From the NCBI GenBank assembly GCA_964479665.1, contig CAYZNN010000018.1, positions 9,255 to 73,254 of the forward strand: 64,000 bases of DNA, written 5' to 3'. A program made the position numbers and the translations under genes. The stretch comes from UBA2287 sp964479665. Its GTDB lineage: Bacteria > Bacteroidota > Bacteroidia > Bacteroidales > Tenuifilaceae. Position 1 is the first letter of the stretch, and every line of letters begins with the position of its first letter. Under the pieces are notes generated by a model. That model was not told where the DNA came from and did no database searches. It saw only the letters and a program-made list of their open reading frames with translations. Below are positions 25,912-35,326 of the stretch, piece by piece.

Positions 25912-27372
25912 GTGAAAACCCTACACCGATTCGTACTCCGCTCATACCTAGGTCCTCTTATCATGACCTTCTTCATTGTCATGTTCATTCTGCTCATGCA
26001 GTTCCTATGGAAATACATCGACGATTTAGTGGGTAAGGGACTCGAGTTCAATGTAATTCTCGAACTACTACTCTACGCATCGGCTGGGCTTGTACCCATG
26101 GCTCTACCCCTTTCCACACTTTTAGCCTCGCTAATGACCATGGGAAACTTTGGCGAGCACAACGAGCTGTTGGCCATGAAATCGGCTGGTATTTCCTTGC
26201 CTCGAATCATGAGCCCACTTATTGTTCTTACCATACTCATTTCGGTTGGCGGCTTCTTTTTCTCAAATAACGTACTACCCTACACCAACCTGAAAATTTC
26301 GAGCCTCCTGTACGATGTGAAGCAACAGCGCCCCGAACTTCAACTGAAGATAGGCGTGTTTAACAGCGACATTGAAGGCCTAAGCATTAAAATTGGCAGC
26401 AAGGATCCCAAAACCAACCTTATGCGCCGTATAATGATATACGACCACCGCTCCAACGAAGGCAACCTGATGGTTACGGTTGCCGACTCGGGATACATGC
26501 GCATTACCGACGATAGCCAATACATGATTGTTACCCTTTTTAGCGGATCGACCTACGAGGAGATTAGCGAAAACTCGCCAAACCGACGTCAGACCATTAA
26601 AAAATACCCCTCTCGAAACAACCGTTTTGAGCAGCAAGAAATGATACTAGAACTTAAAGGATTCGGGTTGCAGCGAACCAACGAAGATTTCTTTAAAAGC
26701 AGCTTCCACGCTATGAACCTAAACCAGTTGGCCCGAACTGGCGATTCGCTTTTTCGCGATATCGACGATCGTACAAAGCAGGCTGTTAGGAATATGACCA
26801 ACATTTCGCTACTTAAAAACCCCAATTGCATAAGCCATGGCTCATTGCGAAATCCAACCTATATCCTTAACCCCGATTCATTATTTAATTCGCTTAGCAG
26901 CGACTTGCAACTGAAAACCATTGAGCGAGCTATTGCCAACGCCCGACAATCGAAAAATTACATTGTTTCGGTTAAAGACGATCTGTACCACAGGGGCAAG
27001 TATGCCGTTAGGCATATAGTTGAATGGCATCGGAAATTTACCCTTTCATTTGCCTGCTTCGTTTTCTTCTTCATTGGTGCACCTTTGGGAGCAATAATTC
27101 GAAAGGGCGGTTTGGGCATGCCCGTTGTGGTATCGGTTCTGTTCTTTGTTGTTTATTATATCATTTCACTCACTGGCGAAAAGTTTGCCCGCGAAATGAT
27201 ATGGGAAGTAAATACCGGAATGTGGGTTTCTTCCTTCATACTTCTTCCATTGGGCGTGTTCCTTTCGTACAAAGCCACTACCGACTCGGTAATTCTTAAT
27301 GCCGACTTCTACATACTTTACATTAAAAAATTCTTCACATTTATTAGGAAGAATAAGCCCCAAAAGGCATGA
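25912..27372 (+). CDS. LptF/LptG (YjgP/YjgQ) family permease
   Basis: 486 residues, starting at GTG (MKTLHRFVLRSYLGPLI). The LptF/LptG fold is clear: N-terminal helices with FIVMFILLMQFLWKYIDDLV, GLVPMALPLSTLLASLMTMG and NELLAMKSAGISLPRIM, then a periplasmic beta-jellyroll, then C-terminal helices (FFIGAPLGAIIRKGGLGMPV, IISLTGEKFAREM). In the LptB2FG transporter these permeases extract lipopolysaccharide from the inner membrane. The periplasmic part includes an extra segment of about 100 residues before the last helices, common in Bacteroidota members. Its last four bases overlap the next gene (ATGA). Confidence 0.92.
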   Translation: MKTLHRFVLRSYLGPLIMTFFIVMFILLMQFLWKYIDDLVGKGLEFNVILELLLYASAGLVPMALPLSTLLASLMTMGNFGEHNELLAMKSAGISLPRIMSPLIVLTILISVGGFFFSNNVLPYTNLKISSLLYDVKQQRPELQLKIGVFNSDIEGLSIKIGSKDPKTNLMRRIMIYDHRSNEGNLMVTVADSGYMRITDDSQYMIVTLFSGSTYEEISENSPNRRQTIKKYPSRNNRFEQQEMILELKGFGLQRTNEDFFKSSFHAMNLNQLARTGDSLFRDIDDRTKQAVRNMTNISLLKNPNCISHGSLRNPTYILNPDSLFNSLSSDLQLKTIERAIANARQSKNYIVSVKDDLYHRGKYAVRHIVEWHRKFTLSFACFVFFFIGAPLGAIIRKGGLGMPVVVSVLFFVVYYIISLTGEKFAREMIWEVNTGMWVSSFILLPLGVFLSYKATTDSVILNADFYILYIKKFFTFIRKNKPQKA

Positions 27373-28580
27373 AAATACTGGTACTAGCCAACAAAGTTCC
27401 TTTTCCTCCTAAGGATGGAGGTGCCATAGCAACACAAAGCATAATTGCTGGACTGGCAAACAATGGAGCTCAAGTTACCGTACTGGCAATTAGTACTCCC
27501 AAGCATTGCACAAGCATTAGCGACCTTCCCCAATGGCTTACAAATATTGCTAAATTTTACATTGTACACGTAAATACCAATATAAAACCCGTTAAGGCTT
27601 TTTTCAACTTGCTTTTTTCTACAAAGCCCTATAACGCGCAGCGTTTTGTAAACACGGAGGTAACCGAGCAGCTTGAGAACCTTTTAAAAAACAATCCGTT
27701 CGACCTGATTCAGCTTGAGGGACTATATATGGCCCCCTACATAGCAACTGTTAGAAAGTACTCCTCTGCCCCTATTGCTCTGAGGGCTCACAATGTGGAA
27801 TACGAAATATGGGAGCGCAGCGCACGCATTGAAACAAATTTTTTAAAAAAGTGGTATTTAAACAATTTGGCTAAAAGGGTTAAGCGCATGGAAACTCAAT
27901 GTCTCAGAAGCATCGATTTGCTGGTTGCCATTTCTAAACGCGACGAGAAGATATTGCATCGCATGGGTTTCAATGGTCCCTCTACCACTTCGCAAACGGG
28001 CCTCGATGCCGAAAAGTTCCTTCCCTGCAAGCAACTGTCGCAACGTAATTCCCTATTCCATTTAGGTGGGCTCGACTGGTTGCCCAATCAGGAAGGGCTA
28101 CTCTGGTTCCTTAATAAATGCTGGAAAGGGGTGCTCAGTTCGCAGGCCAATGCTAAATTTTATGTAGCTGGAAGGAATGCACCCGCCAGTTTTATTGATG
28201 AAATTACCAAATTTCCCAACGTAGAGTTCTGTGGAGAGGTCCCCAACTCGCAGGAGTTCATTTGCTCAAAGGGCATTATGGTTGTTCCCCTGCTTTCGGG
28301 CAGCGGCATGCGAATAAAAATTGTAGAGGGCATGTTTTTGGGGAGAGCCATTGTAAGCACTTCTATAGGGGCCGAAGGTATTGAAGTGGAAAATGGTAAG
28401 CACATGCTAATTGCCAACGATCCAGAAGAGGTAGCCAAGCAAATAATTGAGTGCTTAACAAACCACAATTTAGCGGCTAACTTGGGTACCAATGCCCGCA
28501 ATTTTGCGCTTGCCCATTTCGACAACAACTCCATTTGCGAGCAATTACTACATTTCTACAAATTGGCTTGCGCCAAATAG
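27369..28580 (+). CDS. Glycosyltransferase, GT4 type
   Basis: 403 residues. It has two Rossmann-like halves: an N-terminal KVPFPPKDGGAIATQSIIAG and a C-terminal nucleotide-sugar region with VVPLLSGSGMRIKIVEGMFL and IGAEGIEVENGKHMLIAND, which contains the E-x7-E-type donor site of GT4. It starts within the stop of the LptF-like gene, so the two are translationally coupled. A role in lipopolysaccharide or another envelope glycan is inferred from that coupling. Donor and acceptor are unknown. Confidence 0.88.
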   Translation: MKILVLANKVPFPPKDGGAIATQSIIAGLANNGAQVTVLAISTPKHCTSISDLPQWLTNIAKFYIVHVNTNIKPVKAFFNLLFSTKPYNAQRFVNTEVTEQLENLLKNNPFDLIQLEGLYMAPYIATVRKYSSAPIALRAHNVEYEIWERSARIETNFLKKWYLNNLAKRVKRMETQCLRSIDLLVAISKRDEKILHRMGFNGPSTTSQTGLDAEKFLPCKQLSQRNSLFHLGGLDWLPNQEGLLWFLNKCWKGVLSSQANAKFYVAGRNAPASFIDEITKFPNVEFCGEVPNSQEFICSKGIMVVPLLSGSGMRIKIVEGMFLGRAIVSTSIGAEGIEVENGKHMLIANDPEEVAKQIIECLTNHNLAANLGTNARNFALAHFDNNSICEQLLHFYKLACAK

Positions 28581-28633
28581 AAGTTTTTGCATATTAGTGA
28601 CTTTTTACATGCCCCAAAGGCAATTCTTTTTTC

Positions 28634-28641
28634 TATTTTTG
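28634..28641 (+). promoter_or_regulatory. Bacteroidota -7 box (TATTTTTG)
   Basis: It matches TAnnTTTG, 28 bp before the GTG start at 28670. No -33 box is seen. Confidence 0.4.
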
Positions 28642-28669
28642 CCATCTGTAAATAAATAGCCCTATTAGC

Positions 28670-29833
28670 GTGGAAATTGTCTTTTGGTTATCGGTTGCTC
28701 TAATTTTTCACTCATACGTATTGTACCCTACAATACTTTGGCTGTTCGCATGCAAAAAAAAGCCCCGAACCAACACCTACCATTTATCCGACGAACTCCC
28801 CACCGTATCGGTAATTATGGCAGCCCACAACGAGGCGCTGGTTATAGGAAGCAAAATTGACAGCGTATTCAGCACATCCTACCCTGCGCACAAGGTGGAA
28901 CTGCTTGTGGGTTCCGACTGTTCAACCGATGCTACTAACGGTATTGTAAAGGCAAAAGCCGAACACTTTGGCCGCATTACCTTTCTTGAATTTAGCCAGC
29001 GGCAAGGGAAGGCCAACATAATGAACCAGCTGCTCGACAAGGCAAAGGGCGACATTATTGTATCCACCGATGCCAATGTTATGCTCAATGAACATACGCT
29101 TTTCAACGCTATAAAATATTTTAAGGACGATAATATTGGCCTGGTAGACACCCGAATGACCAACACGGGCATTAAAAGCGAGGGCATTTCGTTTCAGGAA
29201 AGCAGCTACATATCTCGCGAAGTTATTATTAAGTACCGCGAGGGGTTACTTTGGGGTGCCATGATGGGACCCTTTGGAGGCTGCTTTGCCATTCGCAAAT
29301 CGGTGTACCATAAAGTGCCCCGCAATTTTTTCATGGACGATTTTTACATCAACATGAAAGTGCTTGAGGCAGGCAAAGCAACCATTAACAGCCTCGAAGC
29401 AACGGTTACCGAGGATGTTTCGAATAATTTGAAGGAGGAGTTCCGTCGAAAAATTCGCATTTCTATAGGAAACTTCCAGAACCTTTCGGTTTTTTACAGG
29501 TTGCTTTGGCCGCCCTTCAGTGGAAGAAGTTTCGCTTTTCTATCGCATAAGGTGTTGCGCTGGTTTGGTCCTACTTTCATTCTTTTAGCGCTTTGGTTCA
29601 ATGCAGCATTGGCTTTAGGTAGCGTTTTTTATCAAATTTTACTTGCAGCACATATTGCGGCTCTTTTCGTTCCGCTTTTCGATTTCGTTTTTCGTACCTT
29701 TGGGGTGAATTTCAAACTGTTTCGGTTTGCAACCCATTTTTACAGCATGAACCTAGCTCTACTTATTGGGCTTTTCAAATTTTTAAAAGGAGTTAAAAGC
29801 AATGTTTGGCAACCAACCCAAAGGCTCCAGTAG
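28670..29833 (+). CDS. Membrane glycosyltransferase, GT2 type
   Basis: 387 residues with a GTG start. An N-terminal membrane helix is followed by a GT-A domain: SVIMAAHNEALVIGSKIDSV, VGSDCSTDATNGIVKAK, the DxD-like VSTDANVML, GPFGGCFAIRKSVY, and the acidic pair in FMDDFYINMKVLEAG. Three or four C-terminal helices (TFILLALWFNAALALGSVF, HIAALFVPLFDFVF) anchor it. It is similar to processive GT2 enzymes of the chitooligosaccharide or hyaluronan-synthase type. The product is unknown but is likely an envelope polysaccharide. The 3' end overlaps ribBA by 32 bp. Confidence 0.87.
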   Translation: MEIVFWLSVALIFHSYVLYPTILWLFACKKKPRTNTYHLSDELPTVSVIMAAHNEALVIGSKIDSVFSTSYPAHKVELLVGSDCSTDATNGIVKAKAEHFGRITFLEFSQRQGKANIMNQLLDKAKGDIIVSTDANVMLNEHTLFNAIKYFKDDNIGLVDTRMTNTGIKSEGISFQESSYISREVIIKYREGLLWGAMMGPFGGCFAIRKSVYHKVPRNFFMDDFYINMKVLEAGKATINSLEATVTEDVSNNLKEEFRRKIRISIGNFQNLSVFYRLLWPPFSGRSFAFLSHKVLRWFGPTFILLALWFNAALALGSVFYQILLAAHIAALFVPLFDFVFRTFGVNFKLFRFATHFYSMNLALLIGLFKFLKGVKSNVWQPTQRLQ

Positions 29834-31052
29834 CCTGAATACCATAGAAGAAGCCCTAGACGACCTCAGAAATGGGAAGATACTGATTGTTGTTGACGAT
29901 GAGGACCGTGAAAACGAGGGCGACTTTGTATGTGCCGCCGAACTGGTTACCACCGAAATGGTAAACTTTATGGCCAAGCATGGTCGCGGCCTCATTTGCG
30001 CTCCCCTTTCGGAAAGCCGATGCAGCGAACTGGAATTGAACCTTATGGTGGGCAACAACACTGCGCTTCACCAAACTGCATTTACCGTTTCGGTGGACTT
30101 ATTGGGACAGGGCTGCACAACGGGCATATCGGCCTACGACAGGGCAAAAACGCTTCGGGCGCTGGTCGATCCGGCCACCAAACCCGAAGACCTAGCCCGA
30201 CCCGGTCATATTTTTCCGCTTATGGCTCGCGAAAAAGGCGTTCTTCGCAGGGCCGGACATACCGAAGCAGTAGTTGACTTAACCCGCATGGCGGGTCTCA
30301 AGCCCGGCGGTGTGCTTGTTGAAATTATGAACGACGATGGCTCCATGGCGCGACTTCCCGAACTGCTCGAAATAGCCAAAAAGTTCAAATTAAAAATAAT
30401 ATCCATTCAGGACCTTATAGCATACCGCTTACAATTCGAAAAAATAATTGATAAGGGTGCCCGTGTTAAAATGCCCACCGATTTTGGAATATTCGATCTG
30501 ATTCCTTTCCGTCAGAAATCGAACAAACTCGAGCATGTTGCACTGGTAAAGGGAACCTGGGCCGACGATGAGCCAATTCTGGTACGGGTACACTCGTCGT
30601 GCGTTACGGGCGATATTTTCAATTCGCAACGTTGCGACTGCGGTTTGCAACTGAAAAAGGCCATGGAAATGATTGAGAGAGAGGGCAAGGGCGTTCTGGT
30701 ATACTTAAACCAGGAAGGTCGCGGCATTGGCCTCTTTAATAAAATTCATGCTTATAAACTGCAGGAAGATGGGCTCGACACAGTTGAAGCCAACATTGAA
30801 CTGGGCTTTGAACCCGATGAGCGCGACTACGGGGTTGGCGCAAGCATTCTGCACGAACTAGGCGTTCGCAAAATGCGACTCATATCTAACAATCCCGTAA
30901 AAAGAAAAGGCCTAGAGGGTTACGGCCTCGAGATAATTGAGAATATCCCTCTCGAGGTACAACCTACCCCCTACAACGAGTTTTACCTGCAAACCAAACG
31001 CGATAAAATGGGGCATCTCATTCTAATGCCCCCCCAAAAAATCAACGAGTAG
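29802..31052 (+). CDS. ribBA: Bifunctional DHBP synthase / GTP cyclohydrolase II
   Basis: 416 residues. Residues 1-205 are 3,4-dihydroxy-2-butanone-4-phosphate synthase (VVDDEDRENEGDFVCAAE, GQGCTTGISAYDRAKT, GHIFPLMAREKGVLRRAGHT). Residues 210-416 are GTP cyclohydrolase II, with the zinc ligands in SSCVTGDIFNSQRCDCG and the motifs NQEGRGIGLFNKIHAYKLQ and NNPVKRKGLEGYGLE. Together they make both precursors of riboflavin from ribulose-5-phosphate and GTP. The start overlaps the preceding glycosyltransferase, and fmt follows after 1 bp, so it lies in one transcription unit with them. Confidence 0.96.
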   Translation: MFGNQPKGSSSLNTIEEALDDLRNGKILIVVDDEDRENEGDFVCAAELVTTEMVNFMAKHGRGLICAPLSESRCSELELNLMVGNNTALHQTAFTVSVDLLGQGCTTGISAYDRAKTLRALVDPATKPEDLARPGHIFPLMAREKGVLRRAGHTEAVVDLTRMAGLKPGGVLVEIMNDDGSMARLPELLEIAKKFKLKIISIQDLIAYRLQFEKIIDKGARVKMPTDFGIFDLIPFRQKSNKLEHVALVKGTWADDEPILVRVHSSCVTGDIFNSQRCDCGLQLKKAMEMIEREGKGVLVYLNQEGRGIGLFNKIHAYKLQEDGLDTVEANIELGFEPDERDYGVGASILHELGVRKMRLISNNPVKRKGLEGYGLEIIENIPLEVQPTPYNEFYLQTKRDKMGHLILMPPQKINE

Positions 31053-31053
31053 C

Positions 31054-32001
31054 ATGAGCCAAGGTCCCTCAATTGTTTTCATGGGAACTCCCCAATTTGC
31101 CGTTGAACCCCTCAAGGCCATAATTAAAGGAGGTTACAATGTTAGTGCCGTTGTAACAGTGCCCGATAAGCCCGCTGGCAGAGGTTTGAGCCTATCCCAA
31201 TCGCCAGTTAAGGTTTTTGCTCAGGAAAATGGGCTGAGGTTGCTTCAACCCGAAAAACTTCGAAGCGAAGATTTCATCAACGAACTTGCACGCATTGCTC
31301 CCGATATTATTGTAGTTATTGCTTTCCGTATGCTACCAGAGTCGGTTTGGAGCATTGCCAAATTGGGGACTTTCAACTTACACGCATCGCTATTGCCCCA
31401 ATATAGGGGTGCTGCTCCCATTAACTGGGCTATTATAAATGGCGATCGCCAAACGGGGATTACAACATTTTTAATCGATAACCAGATTGATACCGGAAGC
31501 GTTCTTTTTCAGGAGACCACAGATATAAAGCCAAACGAAACTGCCGGAGAACTGCACGACCGGTTGATGGAGATGGGAGGCTCATTGGTTATTAAAACCA
31601 TCGATGCGCTTTATAAAGGGGGTTTTGAAGCTCTGCCCCAAAGCCAATTATTGGGAATGGGCCAATATGTAAAAATGGCCCCAAAAATATTTAAAGAAAC
31701 TTGCCAAATCGTTTGGACCAAACCAGCCCAGGAGGTTCATAACCACATTCGGGGTCTAAGCCCTTACCCGGGTGCTTGGAGCCGCGTAGCTTTACCTGAT
31801 GGCAGCCAAACCACAGCTAAAATTCTAATGAGCCAACTTGCCGAAGGCAATAGCCTAAACCCAGAAAATTGCCCATTATTGGTGCCTTGTGGTATTGGCG
31901 CTGTGTGCATTAAACAAATTCAACTTGCCGGAAAGAAAACCATGCCAGCAGCCGATTTCCTGCGTGGTCTTCGTGGCAATGGTACACTAACCTTTAGTTA
32001 A
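31054..32001 (+). CDS. fmt: Methionyl-tRNA formyltransferase
   Basis: 315 residues, the usual length. The N-terminal formyltransferase domain has FMGTPQFAVEPL, PDKPAGRGLSLSQSPVK, and the catalytic segment NLHASLLPQYRGAAPINWA, with the later Asp in IDTGSVLFQ. The C-terminal tRNA-binding barrel starts near residue 205 (QIVWTKPAQEVHNHIRGLSP). It formylates initiator Met-tRNA using 10-formyl-tetrahydrofolate. It lies 1 bp after ribBA and ends 2 bp from a convergent gene. Confidence 0.96.
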   Translation: MSQGPSIVFMGTPQFAVEPLKAIIKGGYNVSAVVTVPDKPAGRGLSLSQSPVKVFAQENGLRLLQPEKLRSEDFINELARIAPDIIVVIAFRMLPESVWSIAKLGTFNLHASLLPQYRGAAPINWAIINGDRQTGITTFLIDNQIDTGSVLFQETTDIKPNETAGELHDRLMEMGGSLVIKTIDALYKGGFEALPQSQLLGMGQYVKMAPKIFKETCQIVWTKPAQEVHNHIRGLSPYPGAWSRVALPDGSQTTAKILMSQLAEGNSLNPENCPLLVPCGIGAVCIKQIQLAGKKTMPAADFLRGLRGNGTLTFS

Positions 32002-32003
32002 TT

Positions 32004-32951
32004 CTATTCGTTGGCAGGGATACGTTTTCTAAGGTATAATTTCTGTCCTACTTCGGCCTCAGTTCCCTCAACCATTCTATTCTTTTGGTAAAGCTTCTTC
32101 AGCCTAATGCCATAGGTTTGCGAAATGCTCCACATGGTTTCACCTTCCTCCACAACATGGAAAGCGTGGTTTACCTCGGCTTTTCTTCGCTTGGGCTGAA
32201 TATAAAGTTCCTGACCCGGCTCCAACTTAACGTTGCGATCAATATCGTTATATTTAGCCAGTTGCCATGGTAAAAGTTGCAGCTCTTTGGTTAGCGATTG
32301 GTATGTATCACCTTCCTTAACCTTTATATATTTAATTCTGTTTCGCATAAAAACGCCACGCTCCTTAAATAAATCTATGGTGAAGTTGTCGGCATCGATT
32401 CGTTGACCCATTCCTTTGGTGGGCGACTCCACTTCAACCACTACACCCGAATCGAATCTATTCAACCTATTATCCTCAATAATTTTAATGAGCATTTCGC
32501 CGTAACGAGGATTTGTGGCATAGCCTGCCTTTTTCAACCCATGCGCCCAACCCTTGTAATCAGTTGGTTGTAAATCGAAAAGGAAGGCATACCTTCGGGC
32601 TCCCCGAAGAAATTCTGAATGGTCGCGAAACGAATGTTCCACCGAAGAATACTTTCTAAAGCACTCTCCCTTTGCATCGTCGTCGTGGTATATTTTGGGG
32701 CCATTCCAGGTTTTATGGCACTTTATTCCGAAATGGTTATTGGCCTTCACGGCCAAAGTGCTATTTCCATTGTCGCTCTCGAGCATCCCCTGAGCTAGTA
32801 TAATACTTGCAGGTACTCCGTGCTGTTTCATTTGCCTTACGGCCATTGTGCTATATAAATTTATGTACTCATCGCGAGTAATTTTTCGCTGTGCTAATAG
32901 CGATTGACCAAACAACAGAAGTGCAATGAGTAAAATATGCTTTCGAGCCAT
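32004..32951 (-). CDS. Secreted glucosaminidase with two LysM domains
   Basis: 315 residues with a signal peptide (ILLIALLLFGQSLLAQ). Residues about 25-160 form a GH73-type N-acetylglucosaminidase (IILAQGMLESDNGNSTLA with the likely catalytic Glu, NNHFGIKCHKTWNG, EHSFRDHSEFLRG, YATNPRYGEMLIKII). Two LysM domains follow at about 205-250 (IKVKEGDTYQSLTKELQLLP) and 265-310 (HVVEEGETMWSISQTYGIRL), which bind peptidoglycan. It is a cell-wall hydrolase for growth or division, common in Bacteroidota. The gene is convergent with fmt. Confidence 0.92.
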   Translation of the reverse strand: MARKHILLIALLLFGQSLLAQRKITRDEYINLYSTMAVRQMKQHGVPASIILAQGMLESDNGNSTLAVKANNHFGIKCHKTWNGPKIYHDDDAKGECFRKYSSVEHSFRDHSEFLRGARRYAFLFDLQPTDYKGWAHGLKKAGYATNPRYGEMLIKIIEDNRLNRFDSGVVVEVESPTKGMGQRIDADNFTIDLFKERGVFMRNRIKYIKVKEGDTYQSLTKELQLLPWQLAKYNDIDRNVKLEPGQELYIQPKRRKAEVNHAFHVVEEGETMWSISQTYGIRLKKLYQKNRMVEGTEAEVGQKLYLRKRIPANE

Positions 32952-32968
32952 TTCAACGATTTTGGTTG

Positions 32969-32976
32969 CAAACCTA
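32969..32976 (-). promoter_or_regulatory. Bacteroidota -7 box (TAGGTTTG)
   Basis: CAAACCTA on the plus strand gives TAGGTTTG on the minus strand, 17 bp before the glucosaminidase start. The -33 element is unclear. Confidence 0.45.
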
Positions 32977-33065
32977 CACCAATTTTCAAAAAAAATTGCA
33001 ACCTGTGGTTGGAATTGCCTTTAAAAAATGTAAAAATGGATTCGAGATACCGATTTTTGGGATTA

Positions 33066-33100
33066 TTTGAATGAAATATTGTAAAAAAAAGTTAGGTTTG
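33066..33100 (+). promoter_or_regulatory. Probable promoter of cdd
   Basis: TTTG (33066-33069), a spacer of 23 bp (long), then TAGGTTTG (33093-33100). The cdd start lies 26 bp further on. Confidence 0.5.
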
Positions 33101-33126
33101 TGTTCATAAGGCATTAAACCAATCGT

Positions 33127-33621
33127 ATGGCCGAATACAAGAATGTTTCATTCCGTTATACGGAATTTCAATCGGTAGATTCTCTTCCAAAAGAGTATCA
33201 TGAATTGGCTCAAAAAGCCATTGAAGCCCAGAAATCGAGCTACTCACCGTACTCGCACTTTTCGGTAGGTGCCGCATTACTCCTCGAAAATGGTGAAGTT
33301 ATTTGTGGTAGCAACCAGGAAAATGGTGCCTTCCCATCGGGGCTTTGCGCCGAAAGGGTAGCCCTTTTTTATGCCGGAACCCGATTCCCGGGTGTAAGGG
33401 TTGTTGCAATGGCTGTTTCGGCCAACTTCAAAGGGAATAACACCTCTGAGCCCATTTCGCCCTGTGGAGCATGCCGGCAGGTGATGCTCGAAACCCGTAA
33501 CAACGGACAAAAACCAATGGCAATAATTATGATTGGCCAAAAGCGGGTTTACCTAATCGACGATTGCTTGCACCTGTTACCCTTCAGCTTCTCTAAGGTT
33601 GATGAGGCCATTAAGGGCTAG
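33127..33621 (+). CDS. cdd: Cytidine deaminase
   Basis: 164 residues. The zinc-dependent nucleoside deaminase motifs are intact: YSPYSHFSVGAALLLENGE, the Cys-Ala-Glu of ENGAFPSGLCAERVALF, and the PCxxC of ISPCGACRQVMLE. It converts cytidine and deoxycytidine to uridine forms in pyrimidine salvage. At 164 residues it is slightly longer than the tetrameric type (about 130-140), through an N-terminal extension. Its 3' end overlaps the convergent cyclase gene by 4 bp. Confidence 0.94.
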   Translation: MAEYKNVSFRYTEFQSVDSLPKEYHELAQKAIEAQKSSYSPYSHFSVGAALLLENGEVICGSNQENGAFPSGLCAERVALFYAGTRFPGVRVVAMAVSANFKGNNTSEPISPCGACRQVMLETRNNGQKPMAIIMIGQKRVYLIDDCLHLLPFSFSKVDEAIKG

Positions 33622-35225
33622 AAAGCCGCAATTATTTTCCGTAACTCTGCGTTCGGTATGTATCCCTCATCATCCTCAGAGTACTCGGGCTTAATGCGTT
33701 GCACATAGAACATGTCGATTTCTCCAATGTTTTTTGCCGGAAACTTCCCCCTGTAGTTGCAATCGATATAATTTTTAATGTATTCGTGAGTAGCCTGCGA
33801 CACGTTCACCATACCCGGATCGCTTGCAGTTTCCATTCGGCTTGCCAAATTTACCGTATCGCCCCAAATGTCGTATGCAAAACGCTTTTTGCCAATTACC
33901 CCTCCGGCTAGTGGGCCGGTATGTATACCAATTCGAATACGCCAAACGGGTCTTCCATCGTCCTGGCATTTAATTGCCTGTTCCTCAACAAACTTTTGCA
34001 TTTTAAGGGCTGCAATTACAGCATCGAACGGATGGCTCTTATTGGTTTGGGGCACACCCCCAACGCACATGTAGCAATCGCCAATGGTTTTAATTTTTTC
34101 GAGGTAGTGCTGGGTTGTAATTTCATCGAACTTTTCGAAGTAGAAACCAAGCACATCGAGCAAATCCTCAATCTCCTCGTACATGCTCGAAATTCGGGAA
34201 AAACCAACAAAGTCGGCAAACATAACCGATGCTTCCTTAAACTTTTTGGGTTTTACAAAACCCTTCTTTTTAAGTTGGTGGGCCGTTGTAGCTGGCAGAA
34301 TGGCATGCAGAAGATTCTCCGACTTTTGCATCTCCTCTTCCAGCGAGGCTTTCTGGCTTTCAATCTGGTTTCTTTGGTCGTCGAGCAGTTCGTTGGCCTT
34401 TTCTAAATGCTCCGCTATGGAAAGTAAATGGTCGTTCTTTTCAATTAGTTCCTCTTCGGTGCGTTTCAATTCGGTTATGTCGGTTTCAATGGCGATTATT
34501 TTATTGAAATTACCATTGGGGTCGTAAATGGGAGTAAGCGATGTTTGTATAAACTTTCGCTCATTATTGGGTGTAATCCAAAGGGAATCGTAAACCACAT
34601 ACTCTCCATTGTCGCGGCATCGCTGCATGGCATTTCGGGTAACCTGCTTCATGTTCGATTCGAACAGGTTGTTGCCAAACGACACCTTAAACTCATCCAA
34701 ATTGCAACCGTATAGTTTTTCAAAACCATCGTTGGCCCAAATCATTTCGCCATCTCTATCGATTATTACAAGCGAATTGCCTGCCATGCTAGCAGCTTGG
34801 GTTATGTAACCAAATTGCTCCGATTGCTGGAGAAGCTTCGAAACCCACTTGGTTCTTTCTACCCCCAGCTCAATTCGGAGTAAAAACTGCTCAGAATTGA
34901 GCGGTAACATTATAAAATCTTCGATGCCAAAATTCAGCAGTGAAACTAATTGGGACTTTTCAAAATTTGAAACCAGAAGAATTAATGAAACCCCAGCTGT
35001 TTTTGGATTTGTTTTCAGTGTGTTGAGCAAAGCAACCAAATTTTCACCTTCAAATTCCTGGTCGATAAGTACAAGGCTGGGCCGGTGGCTTGAAAGCAAT
35101 TCTTCCAGTTGCCCCGTTTTCTGTGCGCCAATCAAATGAAAGCCAACCGGCGATGAGGCTAGCACAGATTCGATGTGCTGCTTAATTTCGGCTGATTCTG
35201 AAAGAAGTAATATGACTGGCTCCAT
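33618..35225 (-). CDS. Receiver-like - PAS - class III adenylate cyclase
   Basis: 535 residues, cytoplasmic. Residues 1-125 form a receiver-like domain with the Asp in LVLIDQEFEG, but the acidic pair is replaced (LLLSESAE) and the conserved Lys is missing (MLPLNSE); it is probably a pseudo-receiver. A PAS domain follows at about 140-255 (NSLVIIDRDGEMIWANDGFE), then a coiled coil at 255-310, then a class III cyclase at about 325-515. The cyclase has metal Asp residues in VMFADFVGFS and KTIGDCYMCVGG. The substrate-defining Lys (KIKTIGD) and Asp (YDIWGDTVNLASRM) favour ATP over GTP, so it should make cAMP. Input signal and cAMP receptor are unknown. Confidence 0.9.
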   Translation of the reverse strand: MEPVILLLSESAEIKQHIESVLASSPVGFHLIGAQKTGQLEELLSSHRPSLVLIDQEFEGENLVALLNTLKTNPKTAGVSLILLVSNFEKSQLVSLLNFGIEDFIMLPLNSEQFLLRIELGVERTKWVSKLLQQSEQFGYITQAASMAGNSLVIIDRDGEMIWANDGFEKLYGCNLDEFKVSFGNNLFESNMKQVTRNAMQRCRDNGEYVVYDSLWITPNNERKFIQTSLTPIYDPNGNFNKIIAIETDITELKRTEEELIEKNDHLLSIAEHLEKANELLDDQRNQIESQKASLEEEMQKSENLLHAILPATTAHQLKKKGFVKPKKFKEASVMFADFVGFSRISSMYEEIEDLLDVLGFYFEKFDEITTQHYLEKIKTIGDCYMCVGGVPQTNKSHPFDAVIAALKMQKFVEEQAIKCQDDGRPVWRIRIGIHTGPLAGGVIGKKRFAYDIWGDTVNLASRMETASDPGMVNVSQATHEYIKNYIDCNYRGKFPAKNIGEIDMFYVQRIKPEYSEDDEGYIPNAELRKIIAAF

Positions 35226-35326
35226 TTTGCTAATAAAACACCACTAATATATAAAAACAAACTGCCACATTGAAATGGCAAAGCAATATAGAGGGAAACT
35301 ATTTCGAAGGTTTGCTATTTATATTT

